Assembly: GCA_036403235.1 (NCBI GenBank)
Contig: DASWRI010000069.1
Span: forward strand, 1-64,000
DNA from: JBGTFE01 sp036403235
Lineage (GTDB): Bacteria; Acidobacteriota; Blastocatellia; Pyrinomonadales; Pyrinomonadaceae
Length of the DNA stretch: 64,000 bases
Reading direction: 5' to 3'
Shown here: positions 1 to 8,121 of the stretch, in pieces
Layout of the letters: the number at the start of each line of letters is the position of its first letter
Position numbering within the stretch: the stretch's first letter is position 1
Program-made: the position numbers and the translations under genes
Notes under the pieces: generated by a model
Database searches by the model: none
Told to the model about the DNA's origin: nothing
The model's input: only the letters and a program-made list of their open reading frames with translations

Positions 1-1
1 G

Positions 2-160
2 GCTTTTCAGACGTTTATGAACGTCGGGATGGTCTTGGGATTTTTGCCCGTCATCGGCGTCCCTTTGCCGATGATGAGCGCCGGGCTTTCGGCGATTCTG
101 GCGACGTTTATTGCCATCGGATTCGTTATCAGTGTAAAATTGCGCCGGTTTGTTAATTAA
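2..160 (+). CDS. SEDS-family (RodA/FtsW/SpoVE-like) protein, 3' end only
   Basis: An open frame enters from the left edge and gives 52 residues before a TAA stop. It reads NVGMVLGFLPVIGVPLPMMS followed by a hydrophobic helix and a short basic tail (KLRRF). The N-x-G-M-V-x-G-x-x-P-V-x-G-x-PLP motif is characteristic of the C-terminal part of SEDS peptidoglycan polymerases. Known members usually continue PLPFxSYGGS; here the segment is PLPMMSAGLS, so the SYGG signature is altered. A class A penicillin-binding protein starts 40 bp downstream, which fits a cell-wall locus. RodA cannot be separated from FtsW on this fragment. Confidence 0.75.
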   Translation, partial: AFQTFMNVGMVLGFLPVIGVPLPMMSAGLSAILATFIAIGFVISVKLRRFVN

Positions 161-181
161 AAATTTCAAATGTTTTATAAT
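153..181 (+). promoter_or_regulatory. Candidate promoter for the penicillin-binding protein gene
   Basis: A perfect TATAAT hexamer lies at 176-181. The -35 position, 17 bp upstream, holds only TTAATT (153-158). A start site near 188 would leave a short leader that contains the purine-rich GATGAGG element just before the ATG at 200. This is a hand-read prediction; the -35 match is weak. Confidence 0.3.
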
Positions 182-199
182 TTGGGATGAGGTAAAGAT

Positions 200-2806
200 A
201 TGGCGAAAGAATTTAAGAATATCAAAACGAAGGAAGTTGAATCGATTCCGACCAAAAACAGAAGCGTCTGGAGATTTTTATGGCTTCCGACGGCGCTCCT
301 TCTGGCGCTTTCGGCGGGCGGTCTGACCGGAATCCTGGCTTCGTATTATTTGAACAATTCGCGCTACGCGACCGAAGTTTCCGCGCTGGCGACGTATCGT
401 CCGCCGCAGGTGACGACGATTTACGCCGACGACGGCGAAACCGTTCTGGCCGAGTTTGCGCTCGAAAAACGCATTCCGATAAAAGAACAGGACATACCGC
501 AAAACGTCGAGGACGCGCTTCTGGCAATTGAAGATTATCGTTACTACCGGCATATCGGCATCGACCCGTATCGTATTGCGGGCGCGGTTATCAAGAATCT
601 GACGAGCGGGAAAACCGAGGGCGCATCGACTATCACGCAGCAGCTCGCCAAAAATCTTTTTCTCTACAAAGACCAGACTTACACCAGAAAAATCAACGAA
701 TGGGTGGTCGCGCTGCAAATCGAGCGGCTTTACACAAAGCGCCAGATTCTGGAAATGTATATGAACTACGTATTCTTAGGAGCTGGTTCATACGGTTTTG
801 AAGCGGGCTCGCGGACGTATTTCGGAAAAACTTTGAAGGATTTGACGCTCGAAGAAGCCGCGCTTTTGGCCGCCGTTCCGAAATCGCCCGAATATTCGCC
901 GACGCGCAATATGGACAAGGCGCTCGAACGCCGCAACATCGTGCTCGACCAGATGGTGAAATATTTTCCCGAACACTATACGCAGTCCGAAATCGACGCG
1001 GCGAAAGCCAAGCCGATAAAACTGGCCGACACGGCTTATTATCAATCGCAGCCGAAATCGACGGCGTGGGATTATCCGGTCGAGGAAGTTCGCAAATATC
1101 TCGAAGACAAATATACGACGCGCGTCGCGCAGGGCGGCTTGAAGGTTTACACGACAATCAACGTCGAAGCCCAGAAGCTCGCGACCAAGGCCGTCCGCGA
1201 AGGCTTGCGAAGCTACGATAAAAATCAGAAATGGCGCTCGGATTATCAAAACATTCTGCTTGACGAAAACGAGCAGCCGCTGACGGACGAGAAGGAAATT
1301 CAAAAGCGTCTGGACACATACAAACACGCCGACTGGTATGGCGACGAATACGAAAAAGGCGAATATATCAAAGGCCTTGTAACGAAAGTCAACGCCGTCA
1401 AAGATGAAGTCAACGTCCGTTTCGGCAGGTATAACGCAATCATTACGGCCAAGGAAATGGGCCGAAGCGGAAAGCGTCCGAAGGACGAATTAAAAGTCGG
1501 ATTTCTGGCCGAATTTGAAATCAAGGACGTTGATGAGAATAATCAAAAACTCGCCGTTCAGCTTTCGCAAGTGCCCGAGGTTCAGGCGGGAATCGTCTGC
1601 ATCAACTCGCACACCGGCGAGGTTGTGGCCGAAGTCGGCGGCTATGATTACGCGACGAGTAAATTCAACAACGCGACGCAGGGCCTGCGCCAGACGGGTT
1701 CGTCTTATAAGCCGTATATCTATACGGCGGCGGTCGAGTGGGGAATGACGCCGGACATGACGGTGAGCGGCGCGCCGATTAAAAAAGGCGGCTGGATGCC
1801 GCACAATTACGACGGCAGTCTTAGTCACCCGAACGTGCCGATGAAAATCGCGCTCGCCAAATCATACAATATTGCGGCGGTTCACCTGTTGGAGATGGTC
1901 GGGATTCAAACCGGCGCGCAGATGGTTCGCCGTTTCGGAATCACTAATCCGATGGCGCCGAGCCTTCCGTCCGCACTGGGCGCGAGCGAAGCGTCTCTGC
2001 TTGAAATGACTTCGGCTTATTCGACGTTTCCGAATAAAGGCGTGCGCGTCCAGCCGCATCTGATTCGGAAAGTTTTGAGCCGCGACGGAAGCATTCTCGA
2101 AGAATGGGAAAAAACCACTTATAAAGTAACCAGCGAATATGTCGCGCTGACGATGGTTGAAATGATGCGCGGCGTCACGGCGGCCGGCGGAACTGCTTCG
2201 GCCGCAAGCGCGGGCGGTCATCCGCTGGCGGGCAAAACCGGAACGGTCAACGACCACACAGACGTCTGGTTTCTCGGCTACACGCCGACGTATGTCACGG
2301 GCATCTGGATGGGTAATCCTTTGAAAAAAGAAAATCTCGGCAACGGCATGACCGGCGGGCACGGCGCTGTGCCTTATTTCAACGCGTTTATGATTCCGTT
2401 TATGAAGGACAAGCCGAAGGAGACGTTCCCGGATCCGCCGCCTGTTCCGGCCGAGATAAAGACGAAAATCGAGCGCAACAAGCGCGAAGAACAGGAAAAA
2501 CTGGAAAAGGCTGACGAAGCGGGCAGAATCACCGGCGTTATCTTTAATACCGGCACGAAGAAAAGTACGACACCGACCGATTCGACCAGCACTTCAGACC
2601 CGGACGATATAATCATCCCGGGCGATAAACCGGCGGTCAGCGTCGATGCGGCAAAACCGAACAACAACACGCCGAAACCGGACGACCAGCCGAAACCAAA
2701 ACCCGTCAGCACGCCGAACCCGGTCAAGAAAACCGAGAATCCGCCGACGGAAACCAAGCCGCAGGGAACGCAGCGGAAAGGCAAAAAAGGCGGCGGGGAT
2801 AATTAA
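200..2806 (+). CDS. Class A penicillin-binding protein (PBP1A-type transglycosylase/transpeptidase)
   Basis: Bifunctional peptidoglycan synthase of 868 residues, anchored in the inner membrane with its catalytic domains outside. A basic cytoplasmic tail (1-27) precedes one membrane helix (about 29-52). The GT51 glycosyltransferase domain follows (about 75-240) with the catalytic glutamate in AIEDYRYYRH (E111) and the EGASTITQQLAKN motif. The transpeptidase domain has the SxxK active site at S501-K504, SYN at 555-557 and KTGT at 679-682. The last 130 residues are a Pro/Lys/Thr-rich, low-complexity tail, probably periplasmic. The start is supported by GATGAGG upstream. It follows a SEDS gene, so the two are probably used together in wall synthesis. 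Confidence 0.95.
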   Translation: MAKEFKNIKTKEVESIPTKNRSVWRFLWLPTALLLALSAGGLTGILASYYLNNSRYATEVSALATYRPPQVTTIYADDGETVLAEFALEKRIPIKEQDIPQNVEDALLAIEDYRYYRHIGIDPYRIAGAVIKNLTSGKTEGASTITQQLAKNLFLYKDQTYTRKINEWVVALQIERLYTKRQILEMYMNYVFLGAGSYGFEAGSRTYFGKTLKDLTLEEAALLAAVPKSPEYSPTRNMDKALERRNIVLDQMVKYFPEHYTQSEIDAAKAKPIKLADTAYYQSQPKSTAWDYPVEEVRKYLEDKYTTRVAQGGLKVYTTINVEAQKLATKAVREGLRSYDKNQKWRSDYQNILLDENEQPLTDEKEIQKRLDTYKHADWYGDEYEKGEYIKGLVTKVNAVKDEVNVRFGRYNAIITAKEMGRSGKRPKDELKVGFLAEFEIKDVDENNQKLAVQLSQVPEVQAGIVCINSHTGEVVAEVGGYDYATSKFNNATQGLRQTGSSYKPYIYTAAVEWGMTPDMTVSGAPIKKGGWMPHNYDGSLSHPNVPMKIALAKSYNIAAVHLLEMVGIQTGAQMVRRFGITNPMAPSLPSALGASEASLLEMTSAYSTFPNKGVRVQPHLIRKVLSRDGSILEEWEKTTYKVTSEYVALTMVEMMRGVTAAGGTASAASAGGHPLAGKTGTVNDHTDVWFLGYTPTYVTGIWMGNPLKKENLGNGMTGGHGAVPYFNAFMIPFMKDKPKETFPDPPPVPAEIKTKIERNKREEQEKLEKADEAGRITGVIFNTGTKKSTTPTDSTSTSDPDDIIIPGDKPAVSVDAAKPNNNTPKPDDQPKPKPVSTPNPVKKTENPPTETKPQGTQRKGKKGGGDN

Positions 2807-2883
2807 GGGCAGAAGGCAAAGGGATGAGGGATGAATAAGAAAATAGATTCTTATTCATCCCTCATCCCTTTGCCTTCTGCCCT
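2807..2883. repeat. Perfect 35-bp heptamer-built palindrome between convergent genes
   Basis: Arms 2807-2841 and 2848-2882 are perfect inverted repeats separated by 6 nt. The whole stretch divides into eleven 7-nt words: the left arm contains gggatga twice in tandem and related words, the right arm catccct twice. It fills the gap between the stop codon of the penicillin-binding protein and that of the opposing esterase gene, whose stop overlaps its end. It could act as a two-way terminator, though neither arm is followed by a strong T-run. Confidence 0.9.
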
Positions 2884-3616
2884 AGCTAAGAAATCTGCTC
2901 AAATAGTGCGGCAGCATTTTGCGCCACCACTCCCAGTCATGATTAACGTCGTGTCCCCAGAGTTCGAGCAGATGCGGAATTCCTTTCGAATGCAGAATTT
3001 CGGAAAACTCCTTGCTCCGTTCGGGAGCTTCGAACGCGCCTTGTCCGGTGACAATGACGATTGAATCGGCCTTTTGCAGAAGCGGCAGAAAATAATCGTC
3101 GTTCAGATTTTTCACATACTGCGCCGGATTATTAAAATAAACGTTATTGTCGTAATAATTTTTTAAATACGAGCGAATATCGTAGCTTCCGCTCATCGCA
3201 ATCGTTCCGCGAAAACTGTCGGGGTGACGAAAATAACAATTTGCCGCCAGAAACGCGCCCAAAGATGCGCCCGTCGTCAGAGGACGCGCGTCCTGCCCGC
3301 ATTCGTCGCGAATGAGCGGCAGAACTTCTTCCATAATATAGCGGTCGTAGCGCGTCAAAAGCTCGGCCTTCCACTGCGGCGTCGCCTTATCGTTGAGAAG
3401 ACTGTAGCGATTGACCGAGTTTACCGAATAGGCGCGCAACCGGCCCGATTCGATAAGCGGCTTGATGGCGTCAAGCAGCAAAAAGCGCTCGTATTCGAGA
3501 TAATCGGCGGCGGCGGTCGGAAACATCAAAAGCGGGTAACCGCTGTCGCCATAGGCCACGAGCGGCATATCCATTCCGAGATTATGGCTGAACCAGGAAG
3601 TTGTATCACGTCTCAT
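2882..3616 (-). CDS. Alpha/beta-hydrolase fold esterase
   Basis: A 244-residue protein without signal peptide, close to the putative-esterase group (COG4947-like, esterase D relatives). It carries the nucleophile elbow TGASLGA with Ser118, an acid region around VTGQGAFE, and a candidate catalytic His in WGHDVNHDW near the C-terminus. The start codon follows GGAGAG at a somewhat long spacing. The natural substrate cannot be read from sequence; members of the group have been annotated as carboxylesterases. It is convergent with the upstream penicillin-binding protein gene and separated from it only by the palindrome. Confidence 0.8.
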   Translation of the reverse strand: MRRDTTSWFSHNLGMDMPLVAYGDSGYPLLMFPTAAADYLEYERFLLLDAIKPLIESGRLRAYSVNSVNRYSLLNDKATPQWKAELLTRYDRYIMEEVLPLIRDECGQDARPLTTGASLGAFLAANCYFRHPDSFRGTIAMSGSYDIRSYLKNYYDNNVYFNNPAQYVKNLNDDYFLPLLQKADSIVIVTGQGAFEAPERSKEFSEILHSKGIPHLLELWGHDVNHDWEWWRKMLPHYLSRFLS

Positions 3617-3669
3617 TAAAATCTGCTCTCCAAAAGTTTTTAGTCTAATTATTGAGGTTAAAAGAAACG

Positions 3670-3746
3670 GTTTCAGGTTTCAAGTTTCAAGTTTCAAAAG
3701 TCAGCGTCCGACTTGAAACCTGTAATTTGAAACCTGAAACTTCTAT
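3670..3746. repeat. Heptamer palindrome, gtttcaa family, 77 nt
   Basis: Eleven consecutive 7-nt words can be read: gtttcag, three copies of gtttcaa, a short spacer, then the complementary words cttgaaa, tttgaaa and cctgaaa. The last word contributes the stop codon (3743-3745) of the minus-strand lipoprotein gene. The same word family recurs at 43749-43825. Confidence 0.85.
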
Positions 3747-4693
3747 TTGGCAACGTTTATCTCGCGTTCGGTCGAATTATAGCCGCCGTTATCGACGACG
3801 TTTCCCGATTTATCGACGAGCTCGACTTTTACTTTGTGCTTTCCGTTAGTCCAGCCAGAAAGCCAGACGGGAGCCCATTTGTCGATAAATTTCGACTCGC
3901 CGCCGTCAACCGAATAACGCACGCGATAGTCGCCGCCGTCGCCGACGAGCGTCGCGTTCGAGAGCCAGAAGTCAATCATAATCGCGTCAGCGTCAGCGCC
4001 CTTGTATTCGCCTTTCGGCCGGCTGTAGGTCAAAAGCGGTTTTGCCGCGTCGATGGCGCCCGCCGTTGACGTCTGCATATCCTTTCCTTCGGGCGACGAC
4101 TGCGGGCTGGCGTTTGACATCGGCTGGTTGGAATTGGTCGTCGCCGGTTTCGACGTGTCCGCGCCGCCGTTTTTGACGGTGAATTTCACCATCTGAAACG
4201 CGCCCGGATTTTTGTAGCTTTCGTGCCACGGCCGCGACGGGAAGACGCGCAGGGTGTGCTCGCCGTCGGCGACGTTTCTCAATTCAAAATCCTGATTGAG
4301 ATTGTAATAAGCTTCATACGGCTGATTGTCGAGAATGACGTGAATGTGATTGCCCATGCCGGTCGTCATATCCTTCATCGGTTGATAGCCTTTCAGCTCG
4401 CCCGAAAGCCCGAGATGAACCTTGACGGTCGAGCTCGCAACCGTCGAAGCGTTTTTCGGTTCGATAATTATTATCACGGGCTTGGCCGCGTCCTGCTCGC
4501 CGCGCTGCGCCATCATGTCCTGAATCTTTTGCGGGCGCGCTACTTCCGTCAAATTCAAAACGGTCGATGCCGCCGTGCTCGTATTGACGTTGCTCACGTT
4601 TGTATTTCCGTTCGTGTTCGTGTTCGATGCCGGAGCGCAGGCGGCAGCAAAGCCGAGCGCGATTAAAATAACCGAAAGAATCGTGTATCTCAT
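3743..4693 (-). CDS. Predicted lipoprotein of unknown function
   Basis: A 316-residue secreted lipoprotein. The N-terminal hydrophobic segment ends in a lipobox-like FAAAC (Cys about residue 19) followed by an Asn/Thr/Ser-rich linker. Two folded segments are seen: one near 70-175 with a GNHIHVILDNQPY stretch and a GEHTLRVFPSRPWHES stretch, and one near 210-316 with DFWLSNATLVGDGGDYRVRYSVDGG-like beta-rich text. Between them lies a Ser/Pro/Asn linker. Both halves look like beta-sandwich domains. GGAG precedes the ATG. I do not recognise a named family; an outer-membrane or surface location is inferred. Confidence 0.75.
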   Translation of the reverse strand: MRYTILSVILIALGFAAACAPASNTNTNGNTNVSNVNTSTAASTVLNLTEVARPQKIQDMMAQRGEQDAAKPVIIIIEPKNASTVASSTVKVHLGLSGELKGYQPMKDMTTGMGNHIHVILDNQPYEAYYNLNQDFELRNVADGEHTLRVFPSRPWHESYKNPGAFQMVKFTVKNGGADTSKPATTNSNQPMSNASPQSSPEGKDMQTSTAGAIDAAKPLLTYSRPKGEYKGADADAIMIDFWLSNATLVGDGGDYRVRYSVDGGESKFIDKWAPVWLSGWTNGKHKVKVELVDKSGNVVDNGGYNSTEREINVAK

Positions 4694-4707
4694 AATTTCT
4701 CCTTGAA

Positions 4708-5382
4708 TTAAACTGTCTGCACAATTGCCTGCAGCTCCTCGATTTTCTCAAACTCAAAAACCTGTTTGAAATTTTTGACGATTTTATCTTCGACTTCCGC
4801 CAAATCGATTTCGCGGCCGAGAAGCTTTTCCATCGAAGTTACGGGCTCGCCTTCGCAGGCGATAATCCAGTTGAAAAAACTCAAATCCGTGTTTACGTTG
4901 AGCGCAAAGCCGTGCGTCGTCACCCAGCGTTTGAGGTGAACGCCGATGGCCGCGATTTTTCCTTCCGCAGTGTGAACGCCCGTCAATCCTTCGATTCTGA
5001 AAGATTCGATGCCGAAGTCCGTCATCGTGCGAATCAGGACTTCTTCCAAATCGCGCACGTATCGGTGGACGTCTTCCCTGTGCGCGCTCAAATTTATAAT
5101 CGGGTAACCGACGATTTGGCCGAGACCGTGATACGTGACTTTGCCGCCGCGATTCGTTTCAAAAACCGAAACGCCGAGCGATTTCAGCAATTCGGCGGTC
5201 GCCAAAACGCCGTCCATTTTCGCGCGGCGCCCCAAAGTAAACGTGTGCGGATGTTCCAGCAGAAGAAGGAAATCGCGCTCGCGCCGCTCGATGACTTCGC
5301 GCTCAAGCTCTTTCTGTAAATCAAGGCCGTCGTCGTAAGCGTAGCGCCCGAGACGACGAACTTCGAGTAATCTTTCTTGCAT
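4708..5382 (-). CDS. lipB: Octanoyltransferase (lipoate-protein ligase B)
   Basis: Transfers octanoate from acyl carrier protein to lipoyl domains, the first step of lipoate synthesis. The 224-residue product has RGGKVTYHGLGQ (79-90), TGVHTAEGKIAAIGVH with the catalytic Lys142, and the acyl-thioester Cys176 in IIACEGEPVTS. The usual motif is TYHGPGQ; this protein has Leu instead of Pro. The frame is open to 5460, but the upstream part runs into the 5414-5476 palindrome. The ATG at 5382 gives the normal LipB N-terminus, so I chose it. No lipA is seen next to it. Confidence 0.93.
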   Translation of the reverse strand: MQERLLEVRRLGRYAYDDGLDLQKELEREVIERRERDFLLLLEHPHTFTLGRRAKMDGVLATAELLKSLGVSVFETNRGGKVTYHGLGQIVGYPIINLSAHREDVHRYVRDLEEVLIRTMTDFGIESFRIEGLTGVHTAEGKIAAIGVHLKRWVTTHGFALNVNTDLSFFNWIIACEGEPVTSMEKLLGREIDLAEVEDKIVKNFKQVFEFEKIEELQAIVQTV

Positions 5383-5413
5383 CTCTAATTTAATGATAAA
5401 ATTTTCCAGGCCA

Positions 5414-5476
5414 AGTGAAAAGCGAGAACTGAAAACTGTGAGCCAATCTTCAGTTTTCACTTTTCAGTTTTTAGTT
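5414..5476. repeat. Heptamer palindrome in a divergent gap
   Basis: Nine 7-nt words: agtgaaa, agcgaga, actgaaa, actgtga, a central gccaatc, then ttcagtt, ttcactt, ttcagtt and tttagtt. The two arms are complementary (actgaaa pairs with ttcagtt). It lies between lipB and the divergent secreted-protein gene, so any promoters for these genes are inside or next to it. Confidence 0.8.
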
Positions 5477-5482
5477 AAAATT

Positions 5483-6013
5483 ATGAATAAACAGTTAAAG
5501 AAAATCAGTTTAATTTTATTGTGCGTTTTGTGTTTCGCTTTTTCCGCCGCGGCGCAGAAGAAAAAACCGACGACGATTAAGAAATCGACCACGACGACCG
5601 CGACGACGCCCGTCGGCAATACGGAAATCAAAGACGGCGCGGCGAAAGTTTCGATTCAGATAAAAAACGTCTCGAAATTTGTCTATAATCTGGGAATTAT
5701 CGGGCGTTCAATCGAGGATTTGGACGTCGATATCAAAGCCGGAAAGGCTTCGCAAAAAGGCATCGATATCAATGCCAAAAACAAACAGGCTGTATTGACG
5801 GGCTTGAGAAACATTCGCGCCGGACTGGCGGCGCTCGAAGTCGAGTTTCGCACCAAACCGGCGTTAAAAAATTATCTGACGCAAATTCAGGGAATCACGG
5901 ATTTGTGCGGCGAATCGGAAGATTTAGCGACCAACGGAAGATTTATCGATTCGGGCCGACCGCTTCTCACGCTCATCGAAAAACTGACGGACGTATTGGA
6001 AGCAATGCCGTAA
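5483..6013 (+). CDS. Secreted hypothetical protein
   Basis: A 176-residue protein with a clear signal peptide (MNKQLKK, hydrophobic LILLCVLCFAFSAAAQ, cleavage after AAAQ expected). A Lys/Thr-rich linker follows, then a helical domain (about 55-176) with repeated charged amphipathic stretches. I recognise no family. The longer frame starting at 5393 is rejected because its extra residues come from the palindrome. The gene is followed at once by the octamer hairpin at 6016. Confidence 0.7.
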   Translation: MNKQLKKISLILLCVLCFAFSAAAQKKKPTTIKKSTTTTATTPVGNTEIKDGAAKVSIQIKNVSKFVYNLGIIGRSIEDLDVDIKAGKASQKGIDINAKNKQAVLTGLRNIRAGLAALEVEFRTKPALKNYLTQIQGITDLCGESEDLATNGRFIDSGRPLLTLIEKLTDVLEAMP

Positions 6014-6015
6014 AA

Positions 6016-6103
6016 AGTTGCAGAGTTGCAGAGTTACAGAAAGTTACGGAGTTAGAAGAAGTTTTTTAACTCTGCAACTCTGCTAACTCGCTAAACTTTT
6101 TTA
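6016..6103. repeat. Octamer hairpin between convergent genes
   Basis: Words of 8 nt: agttgcag twice, agttacag and related words on the left; ctgcaact, ctgctaac and tcgctaaa on the right. The arms pair across a short centre. It lies between two convergent stop codons, and the right end overlaps the stop codon of the redoxin gene at 6101. Confidence 0.8.
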
Positions 6104-6787
6104 CGGTTTTTTCAGGCTCGTCGCGGTCGCCGAATCTTCGCACACTTCGGTCGAGGCCTTTTCTTTTGTCGAGACGGTTTTTTCTTCTTTCGGCAAACCT
6201 AATTTTTCGCGGATAAACGCTTCCGTGTCGGCTTCTATCAATTCGCCGTTGACGACGAATGTTTTTTCGGTCAAAGTATCGCCTTTTGATTTGAGCTGCG
6301 AAGGAATCAGAAAAATATTCCACGGCGAGCCCCAGTTGCGCGTGTCGCCCGTCTTTTGCCGGTATTCGTAATGCAGGGTTTTCTGGCGAACGTCCGCTCT
6401 TTCCTTTGTCTCTTTTAATTCCAGCTCGTAGACGACGGGAAATGTAATCTTAAAGGTGTCGAGACTCGTTTTTATCGAGTCAATCGTGTCGTATTCGCCG
6501 ACGCCGACGATTTCCAGGCCGTTCGCCTTATATTTTTCGTAAAACTTTTGCGCGACCGGCGCCTCCAGCTTCCAGTTCGGACACCACGGCGCGAAATAGA
6601 CGACCATGACGAGCTTTTTATTTTTCGCAAAATCGCGCAAGTTTATCTCTTTTCCGTCGCGCACCGATTTATAATTCCAGTTTTTATAACTGATTTCCTT
6701 TTCCTGCAAAGGCGCATATTCGTGATTTTGCGCCGCGGCAAACGAAACCGAAACGAGTAAAATTGCCAGTAATAAAAGCGTTTTCAT
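6101..6787 (-). CDS. Secreted thioredoxin-fold (redoxin-like) protein with a single active-site cysteine
   Basis: A 228-residue protein with a signal peptide (MKTLLLLAILLVSVSFAAAQ). A thioredoxin-like domain runs from about 30 to 200 and contains VVYFAPWCPNWKLEAP, where the TlpA/AhpC-type CxxC is reduced to C-P-N-W, and a cis-Pro-like region later. The ATG at 6787 is preceded by GGGAG, so the longer frame to 6877 is not used. Loss of the resolving cysteine argues against a classical disulfide reductase; a one-Cys peroxidase, or a non-redox role, is possible. The C-terminal 30 residues are charged and low-complexity. Confidence 0.75.
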   Translation of the reverse strand: MKTLLLLAILLVSVSFAAAQNHEYAPLQEKEISYKNWNYKSVRDGKEINLRDFAKNKKLVMVVYFAPWCPNWKLEAPVAQKFYEKYKANGLEIVGVGEYDTIDSIKTSLDTFKITFPVVYELELKETKERADVRQKTLHYEYRQKTGDTRNWGSPWNIFLIPSQLKSKGDTLTEKTFVVNGELIEADTEAFIREKLGLPKEEKTVSTKEKASTEVCEDSATATSLKKP

Positions 6788-6928
6788 ATTTATAACTCCC
6801 TGCGATAAGACTAACTTTTCAGATGCCGAAAGACAAGCAAATTTTGTCCGGCAAAATAATAGCCTGCATAAGAACACAGTTTAGCGAATTTTCGCGAATA
6901 AATTATAAAAAAATCTGCTTCAACCCGC

Positions 6929-7438
6929 TCAATCGGCATTTATCGGCCGGCTGTTTCTTCTTCTCCCGAACCAGTAAACGCAGTTCAGATAAATTCCCGT
7001 CAGCGCCGAAAGCGAAGCGAGAAGCGAAAAAACGATTAAAAGCGTCACCTGCCAGGGCCCCGCAAAAAAATAAAAATGCGCCTCGCGGAAAAATCTGGTT
7101 TTCAAATCGGGCGGCTGGCTCATTCTCGCCTCGCCGGTTTCGGCGTCGATAAAAATCGAATCCGCGCCAAGCCCGCCGATTGATTGGTAAACGGGTTTTC
7201 CGTCTTTCATCAGCAAAGTCAGCGCCGTCGTCGGCAAAGTCCTCCCGGCAAGTCCGTTCGCTTTTTGCATCGCTTCCGCCGGCGCGATTTTCACTCTTGC
7301 CGCATCAATCCTGTCCACACTGCCGCCTTCGACCGTGTTCGGCAAAGCATACAAAAAACCGCTCAAAGCCCACGCCAGAACCGGAATCGAGACAAAAATT
7401 CCGAGCCACAGATGCGTTTGATATATAAATTTTCGCAT
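6929..7438 (-). CDS. PepSY-associated membrane protein
   Basis: A 169-residue inner-membrane protein. One N-terminal helix (HLWLGIFVSIPVLAWALSGF) is followed by an extracytoplasmic PepSY-like domain with KPVYQSIGG and SIFIDAETGE, and a second helix near 135-160 before a basic tail. This is the PepSY_TM layout. Larger members take part in ferric-siderophore reduction or peptidase inhibition, but this short version gives no direct hint of substrate. It is divergent from the next gene. Confidence 0.75.
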   Translation of the reverse strand: MRKFIYQTHLWLGIFVSIPVLAWALSGFLYALPNTVEGGSVDRIDAARVKIAPAEAMQKANGLAGRTLPTTALTLLMKDGKPVYQSIGGLGADSIFIDAETGEARMSQPPDLKTRFFREAHFYFFAGPWQVTLLIVFSLLASLSALTGIYLNCVYWFGRRRNSRPINAD

Positions 7439-7453
7439 AATTTTTAGATTTTA

Positions 7454-7536
7454 ACGCCGGTCGCCGAGAGATGCGAAGACGCGAAGATATTTAATAAATT
7501 TTCTTTACATGGCCGCGCCTTTGCGCCTTTGCGTTA
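7454..7536. repeat. Degenerate octamer hairpin, ctttgcgc family
   Basis: The left part holds 8-nt words such as agatgcga and agacgcga, the right part tttgcgcc and tttgcgtt. Pairing is partial. It sits in the divergent gap between the PepSY gene and the hypothetical gene at 7587. It looks like an eroded member of the same class of word-built palindromes. Confidence 0.55.
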
Positions 7537-7586
7537 GAAAAACAAACCGTGTAACTTAATTGATAGAATTTTGTGGAGAAAAACCG

Positions 7587-8015
7587 ATGAGCAATCAAAC
7601 AACCGTAACCGATATTTTCAAGCGCGCGATGGAAATCCGCGCCGCCAATCCGAACGGCTCTTTTAAGGACGTAAAATCGCAAATCGTCAGCGAATTCGGC
7701 GGCAAACCGTTTCCTTCGACCGCTTATCTGACCATTCCCGAATACGACAACATCGCGCCGGAAGAAGATTGGACTTCGGGTTTGCCAATCGTTCTGCGCG
7801 GAATTCAAACCGAAGATTGGTCGGAAATCGCGCAGGGAATCATCATCAGTCTCGAACAGGTCGAAAATTATCCGAAACAGTCCGGCCGCGAAGACGACCC
7901 CGACAAAGAATGGCGCAATCGCCACAAAGGCATCGCCGAAGCGGAAGCGAAAAATCTGCAAAAATGGATGCCGGAAGAACTGGTGGCGATGGCGCGGCGA
8001 AATGTAAAAAGCTAG
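7587..8015 (+). CDS. Hypothetical cytoplasmic protein
   Basis: A 142-residue acidic protein without signal peptide or membrane helix. Visible features are a helical N-terminus (VTDIFKRAMEIRAANP), an E/D-rich middle, and the C-terminal EEWRNRHKG-like helix ending in NVKS. GTGGAG precedes the ATG at 7587, so the frame extension to 7560 is dropped. I recognise no family and no catalytic motif. It is followed by a large hairpin before a co-directional oxidoreductase gene. Confidence 0.65.
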   Translation: MSNQTTVTDIFKRAMEIRAANPNGSFKDVKSQIVSEFGGKPFPSTAYLTIPEYDNIAPEEDWTSGLPIVLRGIQTEDWSEIAQGIIISLEQVENYPKQSGREDDPDKEWRNRHKGIAEAEAKNLQKWMPEELVAMARRNVKS

Positions 8016-8115
8016 TCAATAGTCAGTAGTCCTTTATCCGTTGCCGGTTGAGCAAAAATTACATAACGTAATTTAAATTCAATCCGCAACGGACAAAGGA
8101 CTACTGACGACGGAC
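8014..8115. repeat. Long heptamer palindrome, gtcagta/gtccgtt family
   Basis: Left words agtcaat, agtcagt, agtcctt and tatccgt pair with right words ending in ggacaaa, ggactac and tgacgac. Outer arms 8015-8050 and 8080-8115 match at about 30 of 36 positions, and an inner stem (aaattac / gtaattt) closes the loop. It overlaps the stop codon of the upstream gene and ends 6 bp before the oxidoreductase start, so it forms most of that gene's leader. Confidence 0.85.
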
Positions 8116-8121
8116 AAAATT

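Noticed and set aside
5383..5460. Upstream extension of lipB
   Set aside because: The extra residues are encoded by the heptamer palindrome, and the canonical LipB start is at 5382.
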